NCBI GenBank assembly: GCA_030425485.1
Contig: JAUIAM010000007.1
Coordinates: 91,025-155,024, forward strand
From: Verrucomicrobiia bacterium
GTDB lineage: Bacteria; Verrucomicrobiota; Verrucomicrobiia; Opitutales; Cerasicoccaceae
DNA length: 64,000 nt
Reading direction: 5' to 3'
How positions within the stretch are numbered: the first letter of the stretch is position 1; every line of letters starts with the position of its first letter. Position numbers and translations under genes: made by a program. This document shows, piece by piece, positions 1-8,507 of this stretch. The notes under the pieces are model-generated. The model saw nothing but the letters and a program-made list of their open reading frames with translations. It did not search any database and had not been told where the DNA came from.

Positions 1-1
1 C

Positions 2-1303
2 CTGCCCATCGGCATTATCACGGAGGCCGACCTCTGCGCCCGGGTGGCCACGGGTGACATCTCCACCGAGGCACCTGTGAGTGAGTTGATGAGCAGTCCG
101 GTCATGACGGTCAACTCAGAGTTGACCACTGGCGACCTGCTCTTGCTCATGCTGACCCACGGTTTGCGCCACCTCTGCGTCACGCAGGATGGCACGCCAA
201 ACAGCCCTGTCGTCGGTGTCGTGGCTGAGCGCGAGTTGCAACTGTTCTTTGGCCGCCTGCCCAACTCCGCCGGTCGCCAGATGATGGATGCCCCCAACGC
301 TACCGCCTTGGCCCTCCTGCGTGACCGGGCGGACGAGCTCCTGCGCGAGTACCTTGAGACGGACGCGAACATGCCTTTCCTCATCGAATACGTGGCTCAG
401 GTGGACGGCCTCGTGCTCAAGCGCGCGCTCAAGATGGCCGAGGCGGAACTGGTCTCGCGCGGGCTTGAAAAGCCCGACATCGATTACTGCTGGCTGGCCA
501 TGCACAGCGAGGGCCGTAAGGAACGCCTCCTGCGCTCTTCTCAGCGCACCGCAATGGTCTACGCCGACCCGCCGGAGGAATCCGCCCGCTACTGCCGCCG
601 CTGGTTCCTGCACCTGGCCGAGGAGGTGACGGGGATTCTGGCCACATGCGGCTTCCCTATAGACAGCAAGGGCAGGGTAGCCAGCAGCACGGACTGGTGC
701 CAGCCGCTCTCAGTCTGGAAGGCTAACTTTACCAAGTGGGTTCAGGACCCAGTCGAAAGCCAGATCATTACCCTGACTCCGTTTTTCGACCTCCGTCCCG
801 TGGCCGGAAAGGCTCAATTGGCTTACGCCCTGCGCGACCACATCCGCTCCCAGATCAAGGCCAACCCCAGCTTTATTCCGCTCCTGGCCAATGACGCGAT
901 GGCCAATCTCCCGCCCGTCACCATTTTCCGCGACTCCGTCATGGATAAGGCCGGGGTGCTCTGGACCTGCATTGACACCAAGGTCCACATCCTTTACCCG
1001 CTGGTCGATGTGGCCCGCGTCTATGCCCTGGAGCTGAACGAGGAGAGTGCGACCAACACTATTGACCGCTATAAGCGCGCTGCTGCCCACTTTCCCGAGT
1101 CGGCGGAACTCTTTGAAGCCGCCGCCGAAGCCGCGCGCGTTGGCCTGGCCATCCAGTCGCTTATCGGCCATCGCCGGGGCGATACCGGGCAGTACATCCG
1201 ACCGGACGAGCTGGACAAAGTCGATCAGGAGCGGCTCAAGAGTATTTTTCGCACGATTGTAAAATTGCTCGATCATACGGCGGCTCACTTCAAGTTGGCA
1301 TAA
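2..1303 (+). CDS. CBS-pair / DUF294 nucleotidyltransferase-like signalling protein (5' partial)
   Basis: The reading frame is open from the left window edge; the first GTG is at 44, but upstream codons already encode typical CBS text (PIGIITEADLCARV), so the true start lies outside. The order is end of CBS 1, a complete CBS 2 (MSSPVMTVNSELTTGDLL), then the DUF294 nucleotidyltransferase-like domain and its C-terminal DUF294_C half (LTPFFDLRPVAG). CBS pairs usually bind adenine nucleotides, and DUF294 resembles the GlnD nucleotidyltransferase fold. The active-site block reads HSEGRKE followed by SSQRTAMVYAD, where family members normally have GSxGRxE and TDQDNALIYAD. Both metal-binding aspartates are therefore replaced, and the domain is probably catalytically dead. 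An exonuclease gene follows after 22 bp, suggesting co-transcription. No membrane segment is visible in this portion. Confidence 0.85.
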   Translation: MPIGIITEADLCARVATGDISTEAPVSELMSSPVMTVNSELTTGDLLLLMLTHGLRHLCVTQDGTPNSPVVGVVAERELQLFFGRLPNSAGRQMMDAPNATALALLRDRADELLREYLETDANMPFLIEYVAQVDGLVLKRALKMAEAELVSRGLEKPDIDYCWLAMHSEGRKERLLRSSQRTAMVYADPPEESARYCRRWFLHLAEEVTGILATCGFPIDSKGRVASSTDWCQPLSVWKANFTKWVQDPVESQIITLTPFFDLRPVAGKAQLAYALRDHIRSQIKANPSFIPLLANDAMANLPPVTIFRDSVMDKAGVLWTCIDTKVHILYPLVDVARVYALELNEESATNTIDRYKRAAAHFPESAELFEAAAEAARVGLAIQSLIGHRRGDTGQYIRPDELDKVDQERLKSIFRTIVKLLDHTAAHFKLA

Positions 1304-1325
1304 ATCCTGTTTACCGAAGCATACG

Positions 1326-2030
1326 ATGACTTTATTTGGCAAAGCGGACTGCCTGCAGGTCTACCGGGAGGCCTTTGAGCAAACTTGGGATGACAGCGAA
1401 GTCGTGGACAACATCCGTTTCGTGGTGCTGGACACCGAGACCACTGGGCTCGACCCGAGACGTGACCGCATCGTGACCATTGGGGCGGTCGTCGTCAGCC
1501 ACGGCCAGATCATGCTCGAAGACCAGTTTGAGGCCGTGATCAAATTTGACTACAATACCGCCTCGGTTGTCGTGCACGGTGTGACCCGAGAAGCCGCCCA
1601 GGAAGATGGACTGGAGGAGCCCGACGCGCTCGGGCAGTTCCTCGGCTACCTGCGCGACGGCGTCATCGTCGGGCACCATATCGGCTTCGACGTCGACATC
1701 CTGAGCGAGCGCTGCCGGGCTCGCTTTGGCATGGGGCTGGAAAACCGCTGGCTCGATACGATGGAACTTACGCTTAACCTGGAAGACGCTGGCGCCTTTG
1801 CCCAGGACGAGGATGATGCAGACGAGCCCAAACGCCCCGACTTCAGCCTGGATGGGCTGTGTCGCCGCTTCAACATCGCCCCGCACGACCGCCACACCGC
1901 GCCCGGTGACGCCTTCATCACGGCACAAGTCTTTCTAAAACTGCTCCGCATGGCCAGCCGCCACGGCATGAGCACCCTGCAAGACATCTCCAAGCGCTGG
2001 GTCGACCCGCGCGAGGCTTCTCCGAGATAA
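1326..2030 (+). CDS. DnaQ-like 3'-5' exonuclease (DEDDh family)
   Basis: A 234-residue exonuclease of the DNA polymerase III epsilon type. ExoI is VVLDTETTGLDP (DxE), followed by the conserved VHGVT segment; ExoII is VGHHIGFDVDIL; ExoIIIe is HDRHTAPGDA (H-x4-D). The DEDDh metal-binding set is therefore complete. It lacks a polymerase-binding C-terminus and is probably a stand-alone processing nuclease rather than a replicative proofreader. The ATG at 1326 lies 22 bp downstream of the CBS/DUF294 gene. In many bacteria the same two families are neighbours, which supports an operon. The first 35 residues precede the fold and have no recognisable motif. Confidence 0.88.
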   Translation: MTLFGKADCLQVYREAFEQTWDDSEVVDNIRFVVLDTETTGLDPRRDRIVTIGAVVVSHGQIMLEDQFEAVIKFDYNTASVVVHGVTREAAQEDGLEEPDALGQFLGYLRDGVIVGHHIGFDVDILSERCRARFGMGLENRWLDTMELTLNLEDAGAFAQDEDDADEPKRPDFSLDGLCRRFNIAPHDRHTAPGDAFITAQVFLKLLRMASRHGMSTLQDISKRWVDPREASPR

Positions 2031-2077
2031 GCGCTTGCCAAGGGCACTTCATTGGCTAGCGTAGCTCGTTTGGCAAT

Positions 2078-2164
2078 GCTCAGGTGGCGGAATTGGTAGA
2101 CGCACTGGACTTAGGATCCAGTGGCCGCAAGGCCGTGCAGGTTCAAGTCCTGTCCTGAGCACCA
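2078..2164 (+). tRNA. tRNA-Leu (anticodon UAG)
   Basis: A complete cloverleaf can be drawn. The acceptor stem GCTCAGG pairs with CCTGAGC, the anticodon stem CTGGA pairs with TCCAG around the loop CTTAGGA, so the anticodon is UAG at 2112-2114. There is a long class II variable arm (TGGCCGCAAGGCCG) and the T arm contains GTTCAAGTC. The 3' CCA is encoded (2162-2164). The long variable arm and anticodon fit tRNA-Leu reading CUA and other CUN codons. Confidence 0.96.
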
Positions 2165-2186
2165 ATGTTTGCGGGGTTAACCGCGC

Positions 2187-2318
2187 TCCAGAGCAATTTA
2201 AATAAAGCCGTAGCCCCATTTAGTTCTGTTTTTACCACGGATCACACGGATGCTCACAGATAGCCTTGGAATAATCTGTGTGCATCTGCGTAATCTGCGG
2301 ATGTGTTATTAAAACGCT
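2187..2318. repeat. Palindromic intergenic element, family 1 (copy A)
   Basis: About 132 bp after the tRNA. It is clearly related to 11041-11180 and 34686-34825: the left end has AGAGCAATTTAAATAAA, the core has ACCACGGATCACACGGATG and AATAATCTGTGTGCATCTG, and the right end has TTATTAAAACGCT. The core arms (CGGATCACACGGATG and CATCTGCGTAATCTG) are imperfect inverted repeats. It is non-coding and contains no transposase. Confidence 0.7.
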
Positions 2319-2327
2319 ATGCGTGAC

Positions 2328-3137
2328 TCAGACCCCGCGGTTGTGGGCGTGGCGGTTGGGCTTGCTCTTGAGGATCTCCAGCGCGGCGGCGTGGATCTCG
2401 GCAGGTGCGGCCAGTGCGGAGGTCGTACCCACGGTGGCTGGGTTACCCTGCCAGTCGGTGATGATGCCGCCTGCGCCACGAATAACGGGTATCACGGGCA
2501 GGATGTCCCACGGGGCCATCTCGGGGTCGAGCATGAGGTCTGCCTTACCCGAGGCAACGAGCAGGTAGCCGTAGCAGTCGCCCCAGGCCCGGTTGAGGTA
2601 AACCTTTTGCGAGAGGGCAGCGAGGCCGTGCAGTTCGCGCTCGGGGGTGAAATAGATGGGGTCGGTGGTGAGCAGGAGGGCTTCCTTCAGCTCATCGCAT
2701 GGGCGGATTTTGACCGGCTTGTCATTGAGCGTCGTGGTCTTGTTGTCGCCGATGACGAGCTCACCGAGGACGGGCTGGTGGATGCAGCCGATGGCGGGCT
2801 CATTCTTGTAAAGCATGCCGATGAGCGTGCCAAAGAGCGGGACGTGGCCCACGAAAGACTTTGTGCCGTCGATCGGGTCGAGCACCCAGACGAAGTCCGC
2901 ATCTTCGTTTTCATTGCCAAATTCTTCAGCGATAATGCCGTGCTCGGGGTAACGCTCCTTGATCATGGCGCGCATGAGGCGCTCGGCTTCGTGGTCGGCC
3001 TCGGTCACGGGTGTCGTGTCGGCCTTGCGCTCGATTTCGTAGGAATCAGCGTTCCAGTAGCGCATGATGAGCTCGCCACTGGCTTGTGCCAACTCCTTGG
3101 TGAAAGCTTTGAGTTCCTCGAGATTCGGGATTTCCAT
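2328..3137 (-). CDS. hisN: Inositol-monophosphatase-superfamily phosphatase, HisN-like
   Basis: A cytoplasmic Mg2+-dependent phosphomonoesterase of the IMPase fold. The metal-binding motifs are complete: EEFG near residue 67, LDPIDGTKSF near residue 90, and the C-terminal APWDILPVIPVIRGAGGI. The segment GTKSFVGHVPLFGTLIGML resembles HisN-type histidinol-phosphate phosphatases more than myo-inositol phosphatases, so histidine biosynthesis is the preferred but unproven role. The ATG at 3137 is preferred; an in-frame GTG at 3146 would add three residues. No his genes are nearby. A second, divergent IMPase lies at 58319. Confidence 0.75.
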   Translation of the reverse strand: MEIPNLEELKAFTKELAQASGELIMRYWNADSYEIERKADTTPVTEADHEAERLMRAMIKERYPEHGIIAEEFGNENEDADFVWVLDPIDGTKSFVGHVPLFGTLIGMLYKNEPAIGCIHQPVLGELVIGDNKTTTLNDKPVKIRPCDELKEALLLTTDPIYFTPERELHGLAALSQKVYLNRAWGDCYGYLLVASGKADLMLDPEMAPWDILPVIPVIRGAGGIITDWQGNPATVGTTSALAAPAEIHAAALEILKSKPNRHAHNRGV

Positions 3138-3223
3138 GCGAGGCACGCTAGCATGTTGTTGGCAGATGACACGACAAAAGTCTTGATTTCGACTGATGCT
3201 TTTTACGTTTTAATTTGCGATAA

Positions 3224-3901
3224 ATGGGAGCATCTCACTGGAAAGACATACCGATCCACATCCTTGACTTCGAGGGGAGCTACGCCAGCGGAATTGTCGA
3301 GTACGGGGCGGTGACATTGCTCAACGGACAAGTCGTGGACTGCGCGACGCGTGTGTGTCGCCCAGACGGAGTCATCACGCCTGTGGAGCGCAGCCAACAT
3401 GGGATCGAACACGACGTTGCCCTTCGCGAAAAGCCTTTCCATATAGAGTGGGACCGCTTCGTCAACCTGCGCAAATCAGGGCCGCTCGGGGCGCATCATG
3501 CCTCTGTTGAGCAGCGTTTTCTCAAAGGTGTCTGGCCGTACCCACCGGCCTCGCCGGATTTCCGCCAAGCAGGGGGCGAGTGCGCCGACTGGGGCCCCTG
3601 GGTGGACACGCGGCAGCTCTACACCCGCGTCTATCCTGACGTAGAGAGCCACTCGCTGGGTAAACTCATTGCGACCTTTAATCTCCAGGCACGCCTCGAC
3701 GCCTTCGCGCTGGCCCACTGCCCGCCTGAACGGAGCCGCTACCACTGCGCGCTCTACGACGCGCTGGCCTCTGCGCTTCTGCTGATCTATCTCTGCACGC
3801 AGCGGGGCTTTGAGCACATCACGATTGGCTGGCTGCTGCAAAACAGCCTCCCGTCGCAGGCCAAGCGTGACGCCGCCCGTCAGGGCGATCTCTTTAGTTA
3901 A
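3224..3901 (+). CDS. 3'-5' exonuclease domain protein (DEDD)
   Basis: A 225-residue protein with a compact DEDD exonuclease fold: HILDFEGS (DxE) near residue 13, LGAHHASVEQRFL near residue 89, and YHCALYDALASALLL (H-x4-D) near residue 184. It is much diverged from the DnaQ-like protein at 1326 and has a longer insertion (ECADWGPWVDTRQLY) before motif III. The substrate is unknown. It is transcribed divergently from the HisN-like gene, with 86 bp between the starts. Confidence 0.75.
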   Translation: MGASHWKDIPIHILDFEGSYASGIVEYGAVTLLNGQVVDCATRVCRPDGVITPVERSQHGIEHDVALREKPFHIEWDRFVNLRKSGPLGAHHASVEQRFLKGVWPYPPASPDFRQAGGECADWGPWVDTRQLYTRVYPDVESHSLGKLIATFNLQARLDAFALAHCPPERSRYHCALYDALASALLLIYLCTQRGFEHITIGWLLQNSLPSQAKRDAARQGDLFS

Positions 3902-3932
3902 GGCAGTTTTTCAATAACCCTGGGTAGCATGC

Positions 3933-4068
3933 GTTGTCATCCTGAGTGAGTCCGCCTGGCGGACGCATCGAAGGATCTCCACTTGCATCCTTCAAAAAGT
4001 AGTGGAGAAGTCTTTGGCTACCGCACGAGGAGATCCTTCGACTCGCTATGCTCGCTCAGGATGACAAC
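3933..4068. repeat. Long palindromic repeat (TCATCCTGAG type)
   Basis: A palindrome of about 136 bp whose terminal 14 bases are a perfect inverted repeat: GTTGTCATCCTGAG on the left and its complement on the right. An inner pair GAAGGATCTCC / GGAGATCCTTC continues the stem. A shorter relative is at 35406-35462. Just upstream, 3902-3931 resembles 15817-15845 (GGCAGTTTTT then AAT and CCC blocks). To the right, 4104-4128 carries a single GCGCCTTTGCGTGAG arm of another repeat family. The whole 3902-4148 gap is repeat material without a gene. Confidence 0.75.
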
Positions 4069-4148
4069 GAACTGATTCATTTGCCAACAGAGCAGCGATC
4101 TTCGCGACTTCGCGCCTTTGCGTGAGAAATCTCGTCATTCGTCCGCGT

Positions 4149-4733
4149 TCACTTGCCCGGTGCGTTGTGCTTGAGCTTCTTCTCGTAGTCGAGGAACTCA
4201 CCGCTTTCGAGGATGTTGATGCCCTCCACGGCCAGCTCGTCAAAGCGCGTATCCCAGGCCGTAAGCGTGTCTTTATGCGCCTTGGCGTAGTCCATCTTGC
4301 TCATGGCGTAGCAAAGATCGCCACAGTACTGCAATGCGCTGATCTGTGAGAGCAGCAGCTCTGTCCGCAGGTCCACACCGCCGCCCCAGAGGAGCTTGCC
4401 CGATGTGCGCTCAGCAGCGCGGTCGCGGGCCTTGACCTCCGTCGGGGGGAGGTTGGTTACCTTGAGGTTCGTGACCGAGCCGTCCTTTTTCCAGGCATCG
4501 AGCTGCTTTGTCACTTCGCCATTGAAGGTCGCGATCTCCTTCACCCAGGCGGTGATCTGCTGGCCCGGGTCCTTGATCCACATCAGGTAGTCAACGTCCT
4601 GCTCCTGGCTGCTCACGCCGTAGAGTAGGGCATAGCCAGTGGGGGCTTCGGTCGTTGCGGGCTGTGGTTTGCAGCCGGAGAGGATCAGCGCCACGAGGGC
4701 GAGGGGGAGCCAGGAGAGCAGTCGGGTCGTCAT
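4149..4733 (-). CDS. Putative lipoprotein, unknown function
   Basis: A 194-residue protein with a lipoprotein signal peptide: a short basic start (MTTR), a hydrophobic stretch (LLSWLPLALVALI) and the lipobox LSGC, predicting lipidation at Cys21. The mature part is hydrophilic and mostly helical in appearance, with a single CGDLC pair near residue 138. No family is recognised. It is transcribed divergently from the formylglycine-generating-enzyme gene with 54 bp between them. It may sit in either membrane; Lys22 after the Cys does not suggest the Asp+2 retention signal. Confidence 0.6.
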   Translation of the reverse strand: MTTRLLSWLPLALVALILSGCKPQPATTEAPTGYALLYGVSSQEQDVDYLMWIKDPGQQITAWVKEIATFNGEVTKQLDAWKKDGSVTNLKVTNLPPTEVKARDRAAERTSGKLLWGGGVDLRTELLLSQISALQYCGDLCYAMSKMDYAKAHKDTLTAWDTRFDELAVEGINILESGEFLDYEKKLKHNAPGK

Positions 4734-4787
4734 GCCGGTAGATTAGCACTTGTTTACGCGCTGAACAGGCTTAAGTTAGCTTGATAC

Positions 4788-5816
4788 ATGTCTGAATCCG
4801 GAAAAACCTGCTGCACGCCTTCATCTAAAGACAAGCCCGCGCACGCCTCGACCAAAGTCAGCCTGCCCCAGAGCGGTTGCCGCGAGGGGGTGGCAGCGCC
4901 GGGGCAGGGCGGTACGCGGGAGAACATCACCCACGCCAACGCCGGATCGACCGAGGGCATGGTGGAGCTGTCCGGTGGCAAATTTCTCATGGGCAACGTA
5001 GACGAGGATGCCTGGGCTGAGGATGGCGAGGGGCCCGTGCGCGAGGTCGACGTCAACCCCTTCTGGATTGACCGCACCACGGTGACCAACACCCAGTTCG
5101 CGCAATTCGTCGAGGCCACCGGCTACCAGACCGAGTCGGAGCAGTTTGGCTGGAGCTACGTTTTTCTTGGCCAACTACCGGACTCGCGCCAGCGCAAGCT
5201 CAAGGCGCAGACGGTCAAGGGCTTGCAATGGTGGTACGCCATCGACGGCGCGTACTGGCGAAAGCCCGAGGGCTCGGGTTCGAACATCAAAAAGCGCATG
5301 GATCACCCCGTTGTCCACGTCTCCTGGAACGACGCCAGCGCCTACTGCCAGTGGGCGGGCAAACGCCTCGCCACCGAGGCCGAGTGGGAGTACGCCGCCC
5401 GCGGGGGACTCGTCCAGCAAAAGTACGCCTGGGGCAATGAGCTCACCCCCGGCGGCAAGCACCGCTGCAACATCTGGCAGGGCACCTTTCCCAGTAAAAA
5501 CACCGCCGAGGACGGCTACGCCTGGACCGCTCCCGCCAAGTCATTTCGGGCCAACGACTACGGCCTGTACAACGTCGCGGGCAACGTCTGGGAGTGGGTA
5601 GGGGACTGGTTCGACCCGGTCTGGCACGCGCCCGAGCGCGAGGACACCCGCAACAACCCGCGCGGCCCGCTCACCGGCCAAAGTAAAGTCATGCGCGGCG
5701 GCTCCTTCCTCTGCCACAACAGCTACTGCAACCGCTACCGCGTCGGCGCCCGCACAGCCAACACTCCTGATTCTGCTACCACGAATTGTGGCTTCCGCAC
5801 GGTCAGGGATGCGTGA
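4788..5816 (+). CDS. Formylglycine-generating enzyme (SUMF1-type sulfatase-modifying factor)
   Basis: A 342-residue FGE-sulfatase-domain protein. It contains the hallmark blocks GGKFLMGN, HPVVHVSWNDASAYCQWAGKRL, EAEWEYAARGG, NVWEWVGDWF and RGGSFLCHNSYCNRYR. Cys309 and Cys314 form the Cx4C pair equivalent to the copper-binding active-site cysteines of true FGE, and the tail TPDSATTNCGFR is also canonical. It should therefore oxidise a sulfatase cysteine to formylglycine rather than being a non-catalytic EgtB/PvdO relative. The first 55 residues are cysteine-containing (CC at 8-9) and low complexity, with no signal peptide, so it is probably cytoplasmic. No sulfatase gene lies in the window; its target must be encoded elsewhere. 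Confidence 0.88.
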   Translation: MSESGKTCCTPSSKDKPAHASTKVSLPQSGCREGVAAPGQGGTRENITHANAGSTEGMVELSGGKFLMGNVDEDAWAEDGEGPVREVDVNPFWIDRTTVTNTQFAQFVEATGYQTESEQFGWSYVFLGQLPDSRQRKLKAQTVKGLQWWYAIDGAYWRKPEGSGSNIKKRMDHPVVHVSWNDASAYCQWAGKRLATEAEWEYAARGGLVQQKYAWGNELTPGGKHRCNIWQGTFPSKNTAEDGYAWTAPAKSFRANDYGLYNVAGNVWEWVGDWFDPVWHAPEREDTRNNPRGPLTGQSKVMRGGSFLCHNSYCNRYRVGARTANTPDSATTNCGFRTVRDA

Positions 5817-5883
5817 GGAAGGACACGTCCTTCGCCTGTGATGCTGGCGCATCACCTTTTTGCCTCACGCCCGCTACGCTTAT

Positions 5884-5977
5884 AGAGCGCAAAGCACGCA
5901 AAGACACATTTGCCATTGTACTTGGGGAATTACGTCCAGCGCTTTGCGTTCTTTGCGCGAGGTAAATACGCCAATGT
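5884..5977. repeat. Inverted repeat with GCGCAAAG arms
   Basis: The left arm GCGCAAAGCACGCAAAGAC and the right arm GCGCTTTGCGTTCTTTGCGC are near-complementary across about 50 bp. Single arms of the same type occur at 4104-4128 and 49832-49855. It is non-coding. Confidence 0.55.
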
Positions 5978-6030
5978 GATAAATCTTGATCTTGCTTGGC
6001 GCGACTTTATACAGCGAAGATAAGTTTCGC

Positions 6031-6516
6031 ATGAACATCCTGATAAAAATCATTTTCTCTGCCACGCTCCTTTTCATACCCCTTGCGATGAATGCCGATG
6101 CGTATGGAATACCTGATGTCAGGGACGATATCGAACATGATATCCCGCTGGCCGACGCCATTAAGCAGGCGAACAAACGATTCCCAAGCCGCCAGCCTTT
6201 GACCGAAGACGAAGTCATTGCCGCCGTGCGTGCGATGAAGCTGGAAGATCCAAACATATCCGAGGCTATCTACAAAATCTATCAAAGAGTTGCGGATGAA
6301 AGGATTTTGCCCAGAGGAATGTATTTCAGCTATATTAGCAGGTGGACAACCGATTACGGAGACTTTGTGGTTGATTGGAAAGACCTCACCTTGATGTCTC
6401 TGCCCCTTGGCACCAAAGATGCGGATATTGGGTATGGGTATAAATACCGTATCCGCGCGCGTTTTGTTTCGTGGGAACCGGTCGAGGTGATTAACGTTCC
6501 TACGAAACTCAAATAA
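6031..6516 (+). CDS. Hypothetical secreted protein
   Basis: A 161-residue protein read from the ATG at 6031, which opens a classical signal peptide ([24 protein letters not shown]). An upstream in-frame start at 5986 would put 15 polar residues ahead of it and is less likely. The mature region contains [18 protein letters not shown] and a beta-rich C-terminal half ([20 protein letters not shown]). It is more AT-rich than its neighbours. No domain is recognised. Only 112 bp separate its stop from rpmI. Confidence 0.55.
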   Translation: MNILIKIIFSATLLFIPLAMNADAYGIPDVRDDIEHDIPLADAIKQANKRFPSRQPLTEDEVIAAVRAMKLEDPNISEAIYKIYQRVADERILPRGMYFSYISRWTTDYGDFVVDWKDLTLMSLPLGTKDADIGYGYKYRIRARFVSWEPVEVINVPTKLK

Positions 6517-6628
6517 GGCAGGCAAAGCACTGCCGTTGTTAGGTGTTTTTTTGAAACGCCAAATGTTGTTTTCTCCTTGCCAAGCCCCTGGAAACCCGTT
6601 GTTTTCTTCGCTTTTCCCAAAAACCGAT

Positions 6629-6829
6629 ATGAGTCAGAAAACACGAAAAGCCATGGCCAAGCGCTTCAAGGTGACTGGTACGGGTAAGGTTATGCGTCGC
6701 AAGCCTAACTCCGGTCACCTCATGCGCAACAAGTCCACGAAGCAGAAACGTTCCATGCGTCAGGATCAGCCTGTCGCCCAGGGTTACGTCCGTCAGCTCC
6801 GTGTCGGCCTCCCGCACCACAATATCTAA
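6629..6829 (+). CDS. rpmI: 50S ribosomal protein L35
   Basis: A 66-residue basic protein starting [20 protein letters not shown], with the L35 core [19 protein letters not shown]. The frame is open 93 bp upstream, but the ATG at 6629 gives the normal family length and N-terminus. It is followed by rplT after 96 bp. The usual infC upstream is absent; the preceding gene is a hypothetical secreted protein. Confidence 0.95.
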   Translation: MSQKTRKAMAKRFKVTGTGKVMRRKPNSGHLMRNKSTKQKRSMRQDQPVAQGYVRQLRVGLPHHNI

Positions 6830-6925
6830 GTGGTTCAATAAGCTAATTGAGCACTCGGGGTGACAGACATATAGGCGACCCCGCGGCTCCCAAACCAATA
6901 CACACACTCCAGAAAGGAAGACAAC

Positions 6926-7297
6926 ATGCCTAGAGCAACCAACGCACCCGCCACCAAGGCACGCCGCAAGCGTACCCTCAAGAAGGCCAAGGGGTACTAC
7001 GGGAACAAGTCCCGCCTGTACCGCTACGCCAAGGACGCCGTCCAGCACGCCGGACGCTACGCCTACCGCGACCGCAAGAAGAAGAAGGGCGAATTCCGCC
7101 AGCTGTGGATCGTTCGTATCAACGCCGCCTGCCGCCCGCTCGGCATCAGCTACAGCCGCCTCATGAATGGCCTGCTTGCTGCCGGTATCGAACTCGATCG
7201 CAAGCAACTGAGCGAAATGGCTATCCACGACGAAGCCGCCTTTGCTGCCATCGTTGAGAAGGCCAAGAGCGCACTCGCGGAAAAGACTCCCGCTTAA
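6926..7297 (+). CDS. rplT: 50S ribosomal protein L20
   Basis: A 123-residue protein starting [26 protein letters not shown], a near-universal L20 N-terminus, with the C-terminal core [24 protein letters not shown]. It is an early-assembly 23S rRNA-binding protein and, in several phyla, an autorepressor of its operon. A purine-rich stretch AGAAAGGAAGAC just before the ATG is a plausible ribosome binding site. A strong terminator follows at 7324. Confidence 0.97.
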   Translation: MPRATNAPATKARRKRTLKKAKGYYGNKSRLYRYAKDAVQHAGRYAYRDRKKKKGEFRQLWIVRINAACRPLGISYSRLMNGLLAAGIELDRKQLSEMAIHDEAAFAAIVEKAKSALAEKTPA

Positions 7298-7323
7298 GGG
7301 CATCGAAATACTTGAACTTTCCG

Positions 7324-7354
7324 AAAGGCGGCCTCAACATGGCCGCCTTTTTTG
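7324..7354 (+). terminator. Rho-independent terminator after rplT
   Basis: The stem AAAGGCGGCC / GGCCGCCTTT with loop TCAACAT is followed by a T run (CCTTTTTTGAT). It should separate rpmI-rplT from pheS, at least in part. Confidence 0.9.
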
Positions 7355-7363
7355 ATATTCACT

Positions 7364-7440
7364 TGCCACAGAGGCACGGAGAGCACGGAGCATTTACTTA
7401 ATCGCTGTATTTCCTCTTTGTTCTCCGTGACTCCGTGGCA
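7364..7440. repeat. Palindromic element, family 2, before pheS
   Basis: The left arm TGCCACAGAGGCACGGAGAG (continuing CACGGAG) and the right arm CTCCGTGACTCCGTGGCA are imperfect inverted repeats around a loop of about 22 bp. The arm sequence is the same type as the 28-bp arms that enclose the GxxExxY gene at 13857-14298. The element ends 22 bp before the pheS ATG. Confidence 0.75.
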
Positions 7441-7462
7441 GATATTTTAGCTATTTTTTCCC

Positions 7463-8503
7463 ATGAAAGAAGAACTCGCAGCCATTGTTTTAGAGGTCGA
7501 AAGCACCGCGCCCGGTATTGCCAGGCGTGCGGACTTCGAGGCCTTCAAGGCGACCATCTCCGGCCCCAACGGCAAGCTGACCGCCGTCATGAAGGGCATG
7601 AAAAACGTGCCCAAGGAAGACAAGCCCGCCATGGGCCAGCTCATCAACCAGGCCAAGCAGCAGGTCGAGGCCTACTACGCCGAAACGCTTGAGCGCATCG
7701 AGGCGACGGAGCTTGCGGCCAAGCTCGGGCCCGCCATCGACCCCACGTTGCCCAGTCCGGACATCGGCCCAGGCAGCCTGCACCCGCTTACCCAGACCCG
7801 CCGCCGCATGGAGGAAGCTTTCCGCAAGGTCGGGTTCACCGTGGCCGAGGGGCCCGAAGTCGAGACCGAGTGGTTCTGCTTTGACGCGCTCAACACGCCC
7901 GAGGATCACCCCGCACGCGACGCCCAGGACACCCTTTTCATGCCCGCAGACGCGGCCATCGAGAACGTTAGCAAGCGCGGGGACGAGCGTTACATCCTCC
8001 GCTCGCACACCTCCACGGTACAGATTCGCACCATGCTCAAGGAGAAGCCCCCGCTGCGCATCATCTCGCCGGGCCGGGTCTTCCGTCGCGACACCACCGA
8101 CGCCACCCACAGCGCGAACTTCCACCAGATGGAAGGCCTCTACGTGGACAAGAACGTCACCATCGTGGACCTGAAGGCTATCCTCGACTACTTCGTGGCC
8201 GAGATCTTCGGCAAAGGCTCCGAAGTGCGCCTGCGCCCGAGCTTCTTCCCCTTCACAGAGCCATCCTTCGAGCTCGACATGAAGACCCCGAACCTGGGCA
8301 AGCTTTCCAACCAGTGGATCGAGCTGGGCGGCTGCGGCATGGTCGACCCGAACGTCTTCAAGAGCGTCGGCTACGACCCGCAGGAGTGGTCTGGCTACGC
8401 CTTCGGTATGGGCATCGAGCGCATTGCCATGATCGTGCACGGCATCGACGACATCCGCTACTTTTACCAAAACGACCTGCGCTTCCTGCAGCAATTTGCT
8501 TAA
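7463..8503 (+). CDS. pheS: Phenylalanyl-tRNA synthetase alpha subunit
   Basis: A 346-residue class II synthetase subunit that forms the catalytic half of the (alpha-beta)2 enzyme. After an N-terminal coiled-coil arm (about residues 1-85) come the catalytic-domain markers HPLTQTRRRMEEAF, motif 2 (GRVFRRDTTDATHSANFHQMEG) and motif 3 (GYAFGMGIERIAMI), plus the phenylalanine-pocket segment PSFFPFTEPSFEL. The length is standard. A palindromic element stands in front of it and another between it and pheT. Confidence 0.97.
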   Translation: MKEELAAIVLEVESTAPGIARRADFEAFKATISGPNGKLTAVMKGMKNVPKEDKPAMGQLINQAKQQVEAYYAETLERIEATELAAKLGPAIDPTLPSPDIGPGSLHPLTQTRRRMEEAFRKVGFTVAEGPEVETEWFCFDALNTPEDHPARDAQDTLFMPADAAIENVSKRGDERYILRSHTSTVQIRTMLKEKPPLRIISPGRVFRRDTTDATHSANFHQMEGLYVDKNVTIVDLKAILDYFVAEIFGKGSEVRLRPSFFPFTEPSFELDMKTPNLGKLSNQWIELGGCGMVDPNVFKSVGYDPQEWSGYAFGMGIERIAMIVHGIDDIRYFYQNDLRFLQQFA

Positions 8504-8507
8504 CTAT

